A stretch of DNA of 64,000 nucleotides from Streptomyces sp. MMG1533. Lineage in GTDB: Bacteria > Actinomycetota > Actinomycetes > Streptomycetales > Streptomycetaceae. The stretch covers positions 1-64,000 of the forward strand of contig NZ_LGDG01000134.1 of NCBI RefSeq assembly GCF_001279775.1, in the 5' to 3' direction. The notes under the pieces were generated by a model. It saw only the letters and a program-made list of their open reading frames with translations, was not told the DNA's origin and did no database searches. The translations under genes and the position numbers were made by a program. This document shows, piece by piece, positions 1-7,709 of the stretch; position 1 is the stretch's first letter; the number at the start of each line of letters is the position of its first letter.

Positions 1-121
1 AGACGCCGACCTCGGCCAGTACGGACGCGTCCGCCTGCGACACCCGCAGCCGGTCCCGCACAGCCACCCCGCCCGGGCCGGGCACCACGAACGACGCCGT
101 CAACTCCCGCAACCCGCCCAC
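1..121 (-). CDS. TnpB-like transposase, 5' end only (partial at window edge)
   Basis: The minus strand reads open off the left edge of the window. The first residues include the run SFVVPGPGGVAVRDRL, which I recognise from actinobacterial IS200/IS605-type TnpB-like transposases; only about 40 codons are visible, so no catalytic residues can be checked. The start is either GTG at 121 or TTG at 103; neither has a clean ribosome binding site. The next 214 bases, to the end of the ABC permease gene, contain no gene I can support. The family call rests on recognising the N-terminus, so it is moderate at best. Confidence 0.5.
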   Translation of the reverse strand, partial: MGGLRELTASFVVPGPGGVAVRDRLRVSQADASVLAEVGV

Positions 122-335
122 CCGTTCACCCCCATCGGCCGAAGTTTCCCGTCACGGCAGTCAACGAGCAGCCTCCGCAAAGGTCACCCATTCGACCCAG
201 GAACTCCCGTTCCCCCGAAGAACGAAGGGCCACAAACACACCCCAGGCCGGAGCAGACCCTCCTGAAGCGCAGCGGAACAACCACATCCAGCCCCGGGCA
301 CTCACTCACGCTCACCAAAAGTCACTCATGCGCAG

Positions 336-1142
336 TCAACCGGCAGAAGTTCCCAACCCCCCGAACCGCCGCACCGCCAACGGAAAGAACACCCCCACCA
401 GCACCAACGGCCACAGCACCGCCGCCCACACATGCCCCGGCTCCCCGCCCGGGCCGCCGAACAGATCCCGTACCGCCGTCGCCGTCTGGGACATCGGGTT
501 CCACTCGACCACCGTGCCCAGCCACTCCGGCATGGACTCGGGGGTCGCGATGGCGTTGGAGAGGAAGCCGACCGGCCAGACCAGGATCTGCACGGCCTGC
601 ACCAGTTCCGGCTTCCCGGCCACCATCGCCAGATGGATGCCGATCCACAGCATGGCGAAACGGAACAGCAGGAGCAGCCCGACGGCTCCGAGGAAGCCGG
701 AGACCCCGCCGTGCGTCCGCCAGCCGATCGCGTACCCGACGCCGATCATCACCGTCAGACTCACCGCCGACTGGAGCATGTCGGCGACCGAACGCCCCAC
801 CAGCACCGCGCCGTTGGCCATCGGCATGGACCGGAAGCGGTCGATCACGCCCTTGTTGAGGTCCTGCGTGACGGCGAGCATCGTGCCCTCCAGGCCGAAG
901 GCCATGGTGAGCGCGAGCATGCCGGGGACCAGGTAGTCGACGTAGCCCCCTTCGACTTCCCGCCCGCCGCCGATGAGGTAGCCGAACATCAGCAGGAGCA
1001 TCACGGGAAAGACCAGGCCGACCACGACCTGCACGGGCTGCCGTGCCCAGTGGGCGAGTTCGCGCCGGGTCATGGTCCAGGAATCGGTCAGTGCGTACGC
1101 GCGCGTGGCGTACCGGCTCGTGGCGTACGTGCTCGTACTCAC
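336..1142 (-). CDS. ABC-2 type transporter permease (DrrB-like)
   Basis: This 268-residue integral membrane protein is the membrane half of an ABC exporter of the daunorubicin-resistance (DrrAB) type. The hydrophilic N-terminus ends in [11 protein letters not shown], followed by about six hydrophobic segments (first around [18 protein letters not shown], last around [16 protein letters not shown]). The loop with [13 protein letters not shown] is typical of ABC-2 permeases of drug exporters. The GTG start at 1142 overlaps the TGA stop of the ATPase gene (GTGA), so the two are translationally coupled and must form one complex. The substrate cannot be inferred; drug or lipid export is the family norm. 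Confidence 0.9.
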   Translation of the reverse strand: MSTSTYATSRYATRAYALTDSWTMTRRELAHWARQPVQVVVGLVFPVMLLLMFGYLIGGGREVEGGYVDYLVPGMLALTMAFGLEGTMLAVTQDLNKGVIDRFRSMPMANGAVLVGRSVADMLQSAVSLTVMIGVGYAIGWRTHGGVSGFLGAVGLLLLFRFAMLWIGIHLAMVAGKPELVQAVQILVWPVGFLSNAIATPESMPEWLGTVVEWNPMSQTATAVRDLFGGPGGEPGHVWAAVLWPLVLVGVFFPLAVRRFGGLGTSAG

Positions 1143-2110
1143 GCGGTCTCCTTCACTCGGTGGTCGCCGGTGAGGTGCAGGAACACCTCGTCCAGCGTCG
1201 GGCGGCGCAGGGCCACGTCCTCCGCCTCGATGCCGGCCTCCTCCAGGGCCCGTACGACGCCGGACAGCGCAGCCATCCGGTCGGTGACCGGGGCGCTGAG
1301 CAGCCGGCGGTCGGCGTCGACCGACACCTCCGACGCGGCGAGCGGCAACAGGGCCACCGCCGCGCCCAGTTGGCCCGCGTCCCGCAGGACCACGTCGATA
1401 CGGTCGCCTCCGGTCATCGCCTTCAGATCGTCCGCCGTGCCGTCGGCGATGACCCGGCCGCGGTCGACGACCGAGATGCGGTCGGCGAGCTGGTCGGCCT
1501 CCTCCAGGTACTGCGTGGTCAGCAGGACCGTCGTACCGGCGCCGACCAGGGAGCGGACCGCGGCCCACACCTCGGCGCGGCCGCGCGGGTCGAGGCCGGT
1601 CGTCGGTTCGTCCAGGAAGAGGACCTCGGGGTCGGTGATGAGGGAGGCCGCCAGGTCGAGGCGGCGTCGCATACCGCCGCTGTAGGCGCCGACGGCCTTG
1701 CGGCCGGTGTCGGTGAGGCCGAAGCGCTCCAGGAGCTCGCCGGCCCGCACGCGCGCGTGCCGGGCGCCCAGGTGGTACAGACGGCCGAACATCTCCAGGT
1801 TCTGGCGGCCGGACAACTCCTCGTCGAGGGCCGCGTGCTGACCGAGCAGGCCGATGCGGAAGCGGACCTCCTGGGGCTGGGTCACGAGGTCGTACCCCGC
1901 CACCTCGATCCGGCCGGCGTCGGGCCGCAGCAGGGTGGACAGGATCCGGACCAGGGTCGTCTTGCCCGCGCCGTTCGGCCCGAGCACGCCGTGCACCGTT
2001 CCTCGCCCGACCAGCAGGTCGAGTCCGTCCAGTGCCTTCTTGTCGCCGTACTTCTTGTGTGCGCCTTCGACGGTGATCGCCGTGTCGGCCACTGCCACTC
2101 CCTCGCTCAC
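1139..2110 (-). CDS. ABC transporter ATP-binding protein (DrrA family)
   Basis: This 323-residue cytoplasmic ATPase energises the adjacent ABC-2 permease. Walker A is GPNGAGKTT, the signature motif reads [12 protein letters not shown] and Walker B is [13 protein letters not shown]; the length and C-terminal extension match DrrA-type exporters. GTG at 2110 is the longest start, but GTG at 2092 lies a proper distance after GAGGGAG and is at least as likely. Two inverted repeats of the TNGTCAA-AC-TTGANTA type sit just upstream (2120-2135 and 2165-2180), in the gap after a padR gene in the same direction. The exporter is therefore probably repressed by that PadR protein. Confidence 0.92.
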   Translation of the reverse strand: MSEGVAVADTAITVEGAHKKYGDKKALDGLDLLVGRGTVHGVLGPNGAGKTTLVRILSTLLRPDAGRIEVAGYDLVTQPQEVRFRIGLLGQHAALDEELSGRQNLEMFGRLYHLGARHARVRAGELLERFGLTDTGRKAVGAYSGGMRRRLDLAASLITDPEVLFLDEPTTGLDPRGRAEVWAAVRSLVGAGTTVLLTTQYLEEADQLADRISVVDRGRVIADGTADDLKAMTGGDRIDVVLRDAGQLGAAVALLPLAASEVSVDADRRLLSAPVTDRMAALSGVVRALEEAGIEAEDVALRRPTLDEVFLHLTGDHRVKETA

Positions 2111-2119
2111 TCGCCCGGT

Positions 2120-2135
2120 TAGTCAAACTTGACTA
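2120..2135. promoter_or_regulatory. Inverted-repeat operator upstream of the ABC exporter
   Basis: TAGTCAAACTTGACTA has perfect 7-bp arms (TAGTCAA/TTGACTA) around two bases. It lies 10 bases upstream of the longest ATPase start, where a repressor would block transcription or loading. A second, imperfect copy is centred 45 bp away. The adjacent PadR regulator is the obvious candidate ligand, by position. Confidence 0.6.
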
Positions 2136-2164
2136 CCTTTCCAAAGTGGCGCCGCCTCCCCCAT

Positions 2165-2180
2165 TGGTCAAACTTGATTA
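2165..2180. promoter_or_regulatory. Second copy of the PadR-type operator, overlapping the padR stop codon
   Basis: TGGTCAAACTTGATTA matches the first repeat at 13 of 16 positions, including the whole GTCAAACTTGA core. It contains the TAA stop codon of the padR gene, so the operator and the 3' end of the coding sequence share bases. Confidence 0.5.
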
Positions 2181-2843
2181 GCGCGCATCTCCCGGATGCC
2201 GCTCATCCGTCGCGTACGGGTTCTCCTCGCCCTCCGTCAGCACGCCGACGAAGGGCTCGCCCTCACCTGCGAAGGTGTAGGCGCCACCCTCGATACGGGC
2301 GATCAGCCCCTGGGTCCACTCGGCCTCGGCGTCGGCCGTGTGGATCCAGAGGTTCATGATCTCGCCGATGTGGCCGAGCTGCTCCGGGCCGTCCTCGGGC
2401 ACGTAGTGCTCGGTGACACCGGAGCGCCACTCCTCGATGCGCCGGATCCGCTCCTTCAGCAGCGCCACGGCCTCGGCGCGCGGCAGCTCGACCATGAAGC
2501 CGATGGCCGCCGACTTCATGTCCATCTTCTGGTCGTACGAGGTCAGAGCCTCGCGCACCAGCCTGAAGCACTCCTCGGTACCGGCTTCGGTGATCTCGTA
2601 CTCCGTGCGCGGTGGCCCGCCCGCGGTGGACGGCGCGATCTCGTGCGCGTGCAGCAGCCCCTGCTTGGCCATCTGCTTGAGCGCGTGGTAGATCGAGCCG
2701 GGCTTGGCGTTGGACCACTCGTGCGCGCCCCAGTACTCCAGGTCGTTGCGCACCTGGTAGCCGTGGGCCCGCCCGTGCTGACGCACCGCGCCGAGCACGA
2801 GGAGACGGATCGCTGACATGTGGTCCAGATTAGGCGGCCACAT
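2178..2843 (-). CDS. PadR family transcriptional regulator
   Basis: This 221-residue cytoplasmic repressor has an N-terminal winged helix (AIRLLVLGAVRQHGRAHGYQ, then KPGSIYHALKQMAKQGLL and TEYEITEAG) and a C-terminal helical dimerisation region of the PadR subfamily 2 type. The start is ATG at 2843, with a G-rich stretch upstream; ATG at 2819 (MSAIRLL) is an alternative. It is the first gene before a DrrAB-type exporter on the same strand, and two inverted repeats lie between them. This is the classical layout in which a PadR repressor senses a toxic small molecule and releases its exporter. The inducer is unknown. Confidence 0.9.
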   Translation of the reverse strand: MWPPNLDHMSAIRLLVLGAVRQHGRAHGYQVRNDLEYWGAHEWSNAKPGSIYHALKQMAKQGLLHAHEIAPSTAGGPPRTEYEITEAGTEECFRLVREALTSYDQKMDMKSAAIGFMVELPRAEAVALLKERIRRIEEWRSGVTEHYVPEDGPEQLGHIGEIMNLWIHTADAEAEWTQGLIARIEGGAYTFAGEGEPFVGVLTEGEENPYATDERHPGDAR

Positions 2844-2857
2844 CGAAGCACCCCGCG

Positions 2858-3406
2858 TCAACCCCAGGAGGTGCCCTGCTCCTTCGCCACCAGTTCGAAG
2901 GCGGTCGCGCCGTCCAGGGACTCGCGGATGATGTCGGCGTGGCCGGCGTGCCGGGCCGTCTCGCGGATCAGGCACAGGACCAGCCAGCGCATCGAGACGC
3001 GCTCGTCCGGCGGGAACCAGGGATCGTTCGGGAGCGGAAAGGTGTCGTCGAGGCTGGGAACCGCGCGGACGAACGCCTCCGTCTCGGCGGCGACCTTCTC
3101 CCAGTACGCGAGCTGCGACTCGACGGTCTCGTCGCCCGCCAGCTGGAAGCACTCGTGCCAGTTCGACTCGTCGCGCTTCACCGCCGGCGCCTCACCCTTG
3201 GCGCGGGCCACCCAGCCCTGCTCGACCTCGGCGACATGCTTGAGCAGGCCGGCCAGAGACAGTTCGCTGGCACTGGGGCGCGACGAGGCCTGCTCGTCCG
3301 TCAGCCCGAGCAGCGCCCGCCGGATGCCGCCGCGCTGCTCGGCAAGGAAGGAGAGCAGCGCCCCGCGCTCGTCGCCCGGGGCTTCCGCGCGAACGTGAGT
3401 GACCAT
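2858..3406 (-). CDS. DinB family protein (DUF664-like)
   Basis: This 182-residue protein has the four-helix DinB fold sequence pattern: SLAGLLKHVAEVEQGWV near residue 50 and the C-terminal LIRETARHAGHADIIRE helix. The spaced histidines (LLKHV; ARHAGHAD) are the expected metal ligands of the DinB/DUF664 group, which in actinobacteria includes mycothiol-dependent enzymes. The start is ATG at 3406 after AAAGG. It ends 15 bases before the padR start on the same strand. The actual reaction cannot be assigned from sequence. Confidence 0.85.
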   Translation of the reverse strand: MVTHVRAEAPGDERGALLSFLAEQRGGIRRALLGLTDEQASSRPSASELSLAGLLKHVAEVEQGWVARAKGEAPAVKRDESNWHECFQLAGDETVESQLAYWEKVAAETEAFVRAVPSLDDTFPLPNDPWFPPDERVSMRWLVLCLIRETARHAGHADIIRESLDGATAFELVAKEQGTSWG

Positions 3407-3460
3407 GACCGGCCGCCTTTCGTCGGTATCGGGGGATTTCCCCTGACACCGACGAAGCTA

Positions 3461-3497
3461 CGGCCCCTTGCGGACACCTTCTGTCCGCAAGGGGCCG
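3461..3497 (-). terminator. Intrinsic hairpin terminator of the aldehyde dehydrogenase gene
   Basis: A perfect 16-bp inverted repeat (CGGCCCCTTGCGGACA and its complement) encloses a 5-base loop. It lies 31 bases beyond the aldehyde dehydrogenase stop, between that gene and the DinB start. There is no U-tract, as is usual for Streptomyces hairpin terminators. Confidence 0.75.
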
Positions 3498-3527
3498 GGC
3501 AACCCGAAAAGAAGGGCCGAAGAAGAA

Positions 3528-4988
3528 CTAGAACGGGAAGCCGCTCCGCCCGTGCTGCACCGAGATCCACTTCAGCGTGGTGAACGAGTCCGCCGACGTC
3601 TCGCCGTTCAGGCGGCCGATGCCGGAGTGCTTCTCGCCGCCGAACGGGACGAGCGGCTCGTCGTGGACGGTGCCGTCGTTCACGTGGAACATGCCGGTGT
3701 CGATCTGCTTGGCGAAGTTCACGCCGCGCTCGATGTCACCGGTGTGGACGGCACCGCTCAGGCCGTACGGGGTGTCGTTGACGATGCGTACGGCCTCCTC
3801 CTCGCCGTCGAAGGGGATGAGGAAGGCGACCGGGCCGAAGACCTCCTGCTGGAGCAGGGCGGAGTCGGCGGGGACGTCGGTGAGGACGGACGGCTCGACC
3901 AGGTTGTCGGTCGTGGTGCCGTGCACAAGCGCCGTGGCGCCCTCGGCGAGCGCCTGCTCGACGACGGCGGAAAGGGCGTCCGCCTGGGAGGAGTTGATGA
4001 CCGGGCCGATGACGGTCTCGGGGTCGCGCGGGTCGCCGACCTTGAGGTTCCTGACCTTGGCGACGAACTTCTCGGTGAACTCGTCCGCGATCGAACGGTC
4101 CACGAGGACACGGTTCGCGGCCATGCAGACCTGGCCCTGGTGGACGTACCGGCTGAAGACCGCCGCGTCGACCGCGTAGTCGATGTCGGCGTCGTCGAGG
4201 ACCACCAGCGCGCTGTTGCCGCCCAGTTCGAGGACCGAGCGCTTGAAGTTCGCGGCGCAGACGGTGGCGACGTGGCGGCCGACCTTGTCGGAGCCGGTGA
4301 AGGAGATGACCTTGGGGATCGGGTGCTCGATGAAGGCGTCGCCGATCTCCGCGATGTCCGTGATGACGACGTTGAGCAGACCGCCGGGCAGCCCTGCGTC
4401 CTCGAAGATCTTCGCGACCAGGGAGCCGCCGACGATCGGCGTGTTCTGGTGCGGCTTGAGGACGACGCCGTTGCCGAGCGCGAGCGCCGGGGCGACCGAC
4501 TTGATCGACAGCAGGAACGGGAAGTTGAAGGGGCTGATCACGCCCACGACGCCGACCGGCACGCGATAGAGGCGGTTCTCCTTGCCGTCGACCGGCGACG
4601 GGAGGATCCGGCCCTCGGGACGCAGCGCCACGTGGATCGACTCGCGCAGGAACTCCTTGGCGAGGTGGAGCTCGAAGCCGGCCTTCAGCCGGGTGCCGCC
4701 GAGCTCGGCGATGATCACCTCGGCGATCTCCTGCTCGCGCTCCTCGATCAGCCTGAGCGCCTTCTCGAAGACCGCCCGGCGGGCGTACGGGTTGGTCGCG
4801 GCCCACGTCTTCTGGGCGCGGGCGGCCGCCTGGTACGCCTCGTCGACCTCGTCGACCGTGGCTATGGTGATCGACGCCAGCTTCTCGTCGTCGTACGGAT
4901 TGAAGTCGATGATGTCCCAGGAGCCTGTACCCGGGCGCCACTCACCGTCGATGTACTGCTGAGCCAGGTCGGTGAAGTAGGACGACAT
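3528..4988 (-). CDS. Aldehyde dehydrogenase (NAD(P)+), benzaldehyde dehydrogenase-like
   Basis: This 486-residue cytosolic enzyme should oxidise an aldehyde to its acid with NAD(P)+. It has the ALDH features in order: the IDFNPYDD N-terminal motif, ISPFNFPFLL, the cofactor loop GNGVVLKPHQNTP, FTGSDKVG, the general base in LELGGNSALVVL, the catalytic cysteine in GQVCMAANR, and QQEVFGPVAFLIPF. It is closest in style to bacterial benzaldehyde/vanillin dehydrogenases, but the substrate is inferred from general resemblance only. The start is ATG at 4988 after GGGGAT. It is probably monocistronic: a strong hairpin follows and an XRE gene precedes it by 123 bases. Confidence 0.93.
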   Translation of the reverse strand: MSSYFTDLAQQYIDGEWRPGTGSWDIIDFNPYDDEKLASITIATVDEVDEAYQAAARAQKTWAATNPYARRAVFEKALRLIEEREQEIAEVIIAELGGTRLKAGFELHLAKEFLRESIHVALRPEGRILPSPVDGKENRLYRVPVGVVGVISPFNFPFLLSIKSVAPALALGNGVVLKPHQNTPIVGGSLVAKIFEDAGLPGGLLNVVITDIAEIGDAFIEHPIPKVISFTGSDKVGRHVATVCAANFKRSVLELGGNSALVVLDDADIDYAVDAAVFSRYVHQGQVCMAANRVLVDRSIADEFTEKFVAKVRNLKVGDPRDPETVIGPVINSSQADALSAVVEQALAEGATALVHGTTTDNLVEPSVLTDVPADSALLQQEVFGPVAFLIPFDGEEEAVRIVNDTPYGLSGAVHTGDIERGVNFAKQIDTGMFHVNDGTVHDEPLVPFGGEKHSGIGRLNGETSADSFTTLKWISVQHGRSGFPF

Positions 4989-5050
4989 GTGATCCCCAAA
5001 TCACTAGCAGACACACGATCAACGTCACGGTCTGATCACACGTCATCGTA

Positions 5051-5063
5051 CTTGCGTCGCAAG
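5051..5063. promoter_or_regulatory. Short perfect inverted repeat upstream of the aldehyde dehydrogenase gene
   Basis: CTTGCG-T-CGCAAG lies 63 bases upstream of the aldehyde dehydrogenase start and 49 bases downstream of the XRE gene stop (both genes on the minus strand). It could be an operator or a small terminator stem; nothing in the sequence decides between them. Confidence 0.3.
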
Positions 5064-5111
5064 CGAGTTGGGCACTCTCCGCAATCTTGTGGGGAGAACT
5101 CAGGGAGAACC

Positions 5112-5972
5112 CTAGGAAAGTTGGAGGAGACCCCGCAGAAGGTCCCGGCTCTCGTCCGGTCCGGGGCTGTCCTGCTGGAGCTCCTTCAGCGCCTTCTCGT
5201 ACTGCGCGACGTCCTCGTGCTTGTCCAGGTACAGCGCGCTGGTGAGCTGCTCCAGGTACACGACGTCGGACAGGTCGGACTCCGGGAAGGAGAGGATCGT
5301 GAACGCGCCACTTTCACCGGAGTGCCCGCCGAAGCCGAACGGCATGATCTGCAGCCGCATGTTGGGGCGTGCGGAGATGTCGATCAGGTGCTGGAGCTGA
5401 CCGCGCATCACCTCGCGGTCGCCGTAAGGGCGGCGCAGGGCGGCCTCGTCCAGGACGATGTGGAACTCGGGGGCGCCGTCGTCCAGAAGGTACTTCTGCC
5501 GCTCCAGACGCAGCGCCACGCGCCGCTCCACGTCCTCCGCGCTCGCGCCCTTCATGCCGCGCCGGACGACCGCGCGGGCGTACGCCTCGGTCTGCAACAG
5601 GCCGTGCACGAACTGGACTTCGTACGCGCGGATCAGGGACGCCGCGCCCTCCAGGCCGACATAGGTGGGGAACCAGCTCGGCAGCACGTCCGAGTAACTG
5701 TGCCACCAGCCCGCGACGTTGGCCTCCTTGGCAAGGGAGAGCAACGAGTTGCGCTCCGCCTCGTCCGTGATGCCGTACAGCGTCAGCAGGTCCTCCACGT
5801 CCCGTGTCTTGAAGCTCACCCGGCCCAACTCCATCCGGCTGATCTTCGACTCGGACGCGCGGATCGAGTACCCCGCGGCCTCACGGGTGATCCCGCGTGC
5901 CTCACGCAGTCGCCTGAGTTGCGAGCCGAGCAGCATCCGCCGCACCACCGATCCGGGCTCTCCCGCGCTCAC
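5112..5972 (-). CDS. XRE family regulator with DUF5753 (WhiJ-like)
   Basis: This 286-residue protein has an N-terminal Xre-type helix-turn-helix (LGSQLRRLREARGITREAAG, then ASESKISRMELGRVSF) and a C-terminal DUF5753 domain (YEVQFVHGLLQTEAYARA, PFGFGGHSG, SDVVYLEQLT). This architecture defines WhiJ-like developmental regulators of Streptomyces. The GTG start at 5972 is chosen because GGGGAGG lies 9 bases upstream; an ATG at 5990 has no such site. The gene is divergent from a HATPase gene with a DUF397 gene beyond it, the classical WhiJ/AbaA trio, in which the DUF397 and HATPase proteins are thought to modulate the DNA-binding protein. Confidence 0.92.
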   Translation of the reverse strand: MSAGEPGSVVRRMLLGSQLRRLREARGITREAAGYSIRASESKISRMELGRVSFKTRDVEDLLTLYGITDEAERNSLLSLAKEANVAGWWHSYSDVLPSWFPTYVGLEGAASLIRAYEVQFVHGLLQTEAYARAVVRRGMKGASAEDVERRVALRLERQKYLLDDGAPEFHIVLDEAALRRPYGDREVMRGQLQHLIDISARPNMRLQIMPFGFGGHSGESGAFTILSFPESDLSDVVYLEQLTSALYLDKHEDVAQYEKALKELQQDSPGPDESRDLLRGLLQLS

Positions 5973-6280
5973 GTTCGTCAGCCTCCCCAACCGTCTTCAG
6001 AGGCCGAAGTCTGCCACTAAAACACTCCGAGCAGTACTCGTCCGATTACAGAGATGGAAAGAAGTTGATCCATCCGCACAGTGGGCAGACAGGTTCTGGA
6101 AAGGAGTGTGCAAGAAGTCGAGGAGAAGATGGCGGAAAAATTGGCCAACAAGTGGTACGGGAGGGTCCAATTCGGTCACGTGCACGTGCATCTGCCCTTG
6201 CATCTGCTGTACGCATCCGAAACCATGGTCCCGCGCAACCGCTGCATCGCAACGACCGCGACCTCCCGGGAGTGCCTCGC
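5973..6280. other. 308-base divergent intergenic region (XRE / HATPase)
   Basis: This region holds no gene. It carries the divergent promoters of the XRE and HATPase genes and the TGCACGTGCA repeat element at 6177-6207. It has relatively A-rich stretches (for example around 6015-6065 and 6085-6150) compared with its surroundings. Confidence 0.6.
6177..6207 (+). promoter_or_regulatory. TGCACGTGCA/GCATCTGC repeat element upstream of the HATPase gene
   Basis: The element contains the palindrome TGCACGTGCA (6181-6190) followed by two GCATCTGC units (6188-6195 and 6200-6207). CGTGCACGTGCATCTGC (6179-6195) recurs exactly, inverted, at 7278-7294 upstream of the DUF397 gene. It ends about 75 bases before the HATPase start and has the same orientation relative to the gene as its partner copy. 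Confidence 0.6.
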
Positions 6281-6787
6281 ATGGGGACGAATGGATCGAC
6301 CATGCTCGAGCCGTTACGGCAGGGCCTTCCGCCGCTGGACCCCGCGGCCGTGTCCAGCGCCGCCTCCTGTGCGCTGCCCGCCCGCTACGAAGCGGTGCGC
6401 GAGGCACGGCAGTTCACCCGCAGAACGCTGAACCAGTGGGACCTGGACGACCGTTTCGACGACGTCGCTCTGGTGGTCTCGGAGCTGGTGACCAACGCGC
6501 TGCGGCACGCACTGCCGGCCAACACCCCGCGCATACCGGAGCACGGCCCGCCCGTGCGACTGCACCTGATGCGGTGGACCGAGCGGTTGGTGTGCGCCGT
6601 GCGCGACCCCAGCCCGGACAGCCCCGTCACCCGCGAGACCGACGACTTCTCGGCGGAGTCCGGCCGCGGGCTGTTCCTCGTCGATTCCTTCAGCGACAGC
6701 TGGGGCTGGCACCCGCTGGCGGGCAATCTGGGCGGGAAGGTCGTCTGGGCGCTGTTCCGGCTGCCGCAGCCGCAGGCGGGCGAATGA
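6281..6787 (+). CDS. ATP-binding regulatory protein (HATPase_c, anti-sigma/AbaA-like)
   Basis: This 168-residue protein has one GHKL ATPase domain of the RsbW/SpoIIAB type: the N-box helix DDVALVVSELVTNALRHA, then the G1 box ESGRGLFLVDSFSDSWGW. Such Streptomyces proteins lack a histidine phospho-acceptor domain and act as serine kinases or as binding partners of regulators. ATG at 6281 is chosen because GGGAG is 8 bases upstream; longer open reading upstream crosses the repeat element and is not credible. It lies between a WhiJ-like gene and a DUF397 gene, so it is the ATPase member of that trio. A 12-bp hairpin follows directly. Confidence 0.88.
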   Translation: MGTNGSTMLEPLRQGLPPLDPAAVSSAASCALPARYEAVREARQFTRRTLNQWDLDDRFDDVALVVSELVTNALRHALPANTPRIPEHGPPVRLHLMRWTERLVCAVRDPSPDSPVTRETDDFSAESGRGLFLVDSFSDSWGWHPLAGNLGGKVVWALFRLPQPQAGE

Positions 6788-6789
6788 CG

Positions 6790-6817
6790 AACCTCGGCGT
6801 CTTCTGACGCCGAGGTT
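6790..6817 (+). terminator. Hairpin terminator after the HATPase gene
   Basis: AACCTCGGCGTC and its exact complement enclose the loop TTCT, three bases after the stop codon. The gene facing it (DUF397) ends at 6903, so this may serve both converging transcripts. Confidence 0.75.
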
Positions 6818-6902
6818 CTACGCGCGTTACGGCATACGTTACGACCCGTAAAGCACTGATTGCCCTCGGTTGCCCCCGAGGAGCGAGCGGCCGTCGGTCG
6901 CG

Positions 6903-7172
6903 TCAGCTCGCTATCAGGTGGTCGAACTCGCCGTCCTTGATGCCGAGCAGCATCGCCTCGATCTCCGCCCGGGTATAGACGAGCGCCGGGCCGTCCGGGA
7001 AGCGAGAGTTGCGCACGGCCACCTCGCCGCCCGGGAGGCGGGCGAACTCCACGCAGGAGCCCTGCGAGTTGCTGTGCCGACTCTTCTGCCAGGCCACCCC
7101 GTCCAGCCGGGGGGCAGGCATGCCGTTGTACACGCCGGACGCGTCTTCAACGTCGTACACGTCGTGGTCCAC
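6903..7172 (-). CDS. DUF397 domain protein (WhiJ-associated small protein)
   Basis: This 89-residue protein carries one DUF397 domain: WQKSRHSNSQGSCVEFA, then VAVRNSRFPDGPALVYTRAEIEAML. DUF397 proteins occur almost only beside WhiJ/BldB-like XRE regulators in actinobacteria and are believed to act as antagonists of the neighbouring DNA-binding protein. The start is ATG at 7172. Its upstream region carries the inverted partner of the repeat element found before the HATPase gene, suggesting one regulator controls both. Confidence 0.92.
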   Translation of the reverse strand: MDHDVYDVEDASGVYNGMPAPRLDGVAWQKSRHSNSQGSCVEFARLPGGEVAVRNSRFPDGPALVYTRAEIEAMLLGIKDGEFDHLIAS

Positions 7173-7252
7173 AGGTCGCTCCCCGGTGGTGCATTGGCTG
7201 GTGAGGCCATTGATGCAATGGTCAACTGGACCGGATCATAGCCCTGTTCATG

Positions 7253-7294
7253 TGCAGACGCATGGGCAGATGCATCTGCAGATGCACGTGCACG
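7253..7294 (-). promoter_or_regulatory. TGCACGTGCA/GCATCTGC repeat element upstream of the DUF397 gene
   Basis: This cluster holds the 14-bp palindrome GCAGATGCATCTGC (7266-7279) followed by GCAGATGCACGTGCACG (7278-7294). The 17-base stretch at 7278-7294 is the exact reverse complement of 6179-6195, and GGGCAGATGCA (7264-7274) is the exact reverse complement of 6187-6197. It is about 80-120 bases upstream of the DUF397 start. The remaining bases to the S18 gene hold no recognisable gene. Confidence 0.6.
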
Positions 7295-7468
7295 GGGGGT
7301 GTTCCTGCGGTTACAGCTTTGACGGACGTTTTACCGCGATGCCGCGTGCACCAAGGCTTGCCCTAGAAAGAGACGCATGGCGCGGCATTCGTGTTCCACT
7401 GACCGGACGATGGCCGGAACGGACCGTCGTCCGGCCGGTGGTTTCGGTGCGTTACCGGGGAGCCGCCG

Positions 7469-7702
7469 TCAGCGGCCGGAGTACGGCAACAGTGCCATCT
7501 CCCGCGCGTTCTTGATCGCGCGGGTCAGCAGTCGCTGCTGCTGGGCGGTGACGCGGGTGACCCGGCGGCTGCGGATCTTGCCGCGGTCGGAGATGAACTT
7601 CCGCAGCAGATCGGTGTCCTTGTAGTCGATGTACGTGATGGCCGGGTCGAGCGGATTCGGCCGGTTCTTGGCGGGCTTGCGGTCGGTCCTGCGGGGCGGC
7701 AT
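7469..7702 (-). CDS. rpsR2: 30S ribosomal protein S18, zinc-free paralogue
   Basis: This 77-residue S18 shows [20 protein letters not shown] and [29 protein letters not shown]. It has no cysteine, so it is the zinc-independent form that replaces the Cys-containing S18 when zinc is scarce. It is the last gene of the minus-strand run L33-L31-CobW-S18, 7 bases after the CobW-like gene, and should be co-transcribed from the Zur-controlled promoter near 9400. Confidence 0.95.
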   Translation of the reverse strand: MPPRRTDRKPAKNRPNPLDPAITYIDYKDTDLLRKFISDRGKIRSRRVTRVTAQQQRLLTRAIKNAREMALLPYSGR

Positions 7703-7709
7703 GGCGGGG

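Noticed and set aside
3468..6020. An 850-codon open frame on the plus strand opposite the aldehyde dehydrogenase and XRE genes
   Set aside because: It is the complement of two well-supported genes. Its composition (runs of Val/Asp/Glu/Leu/Arg) is typical of antisense reading in high-GC DNA and it matches no family.
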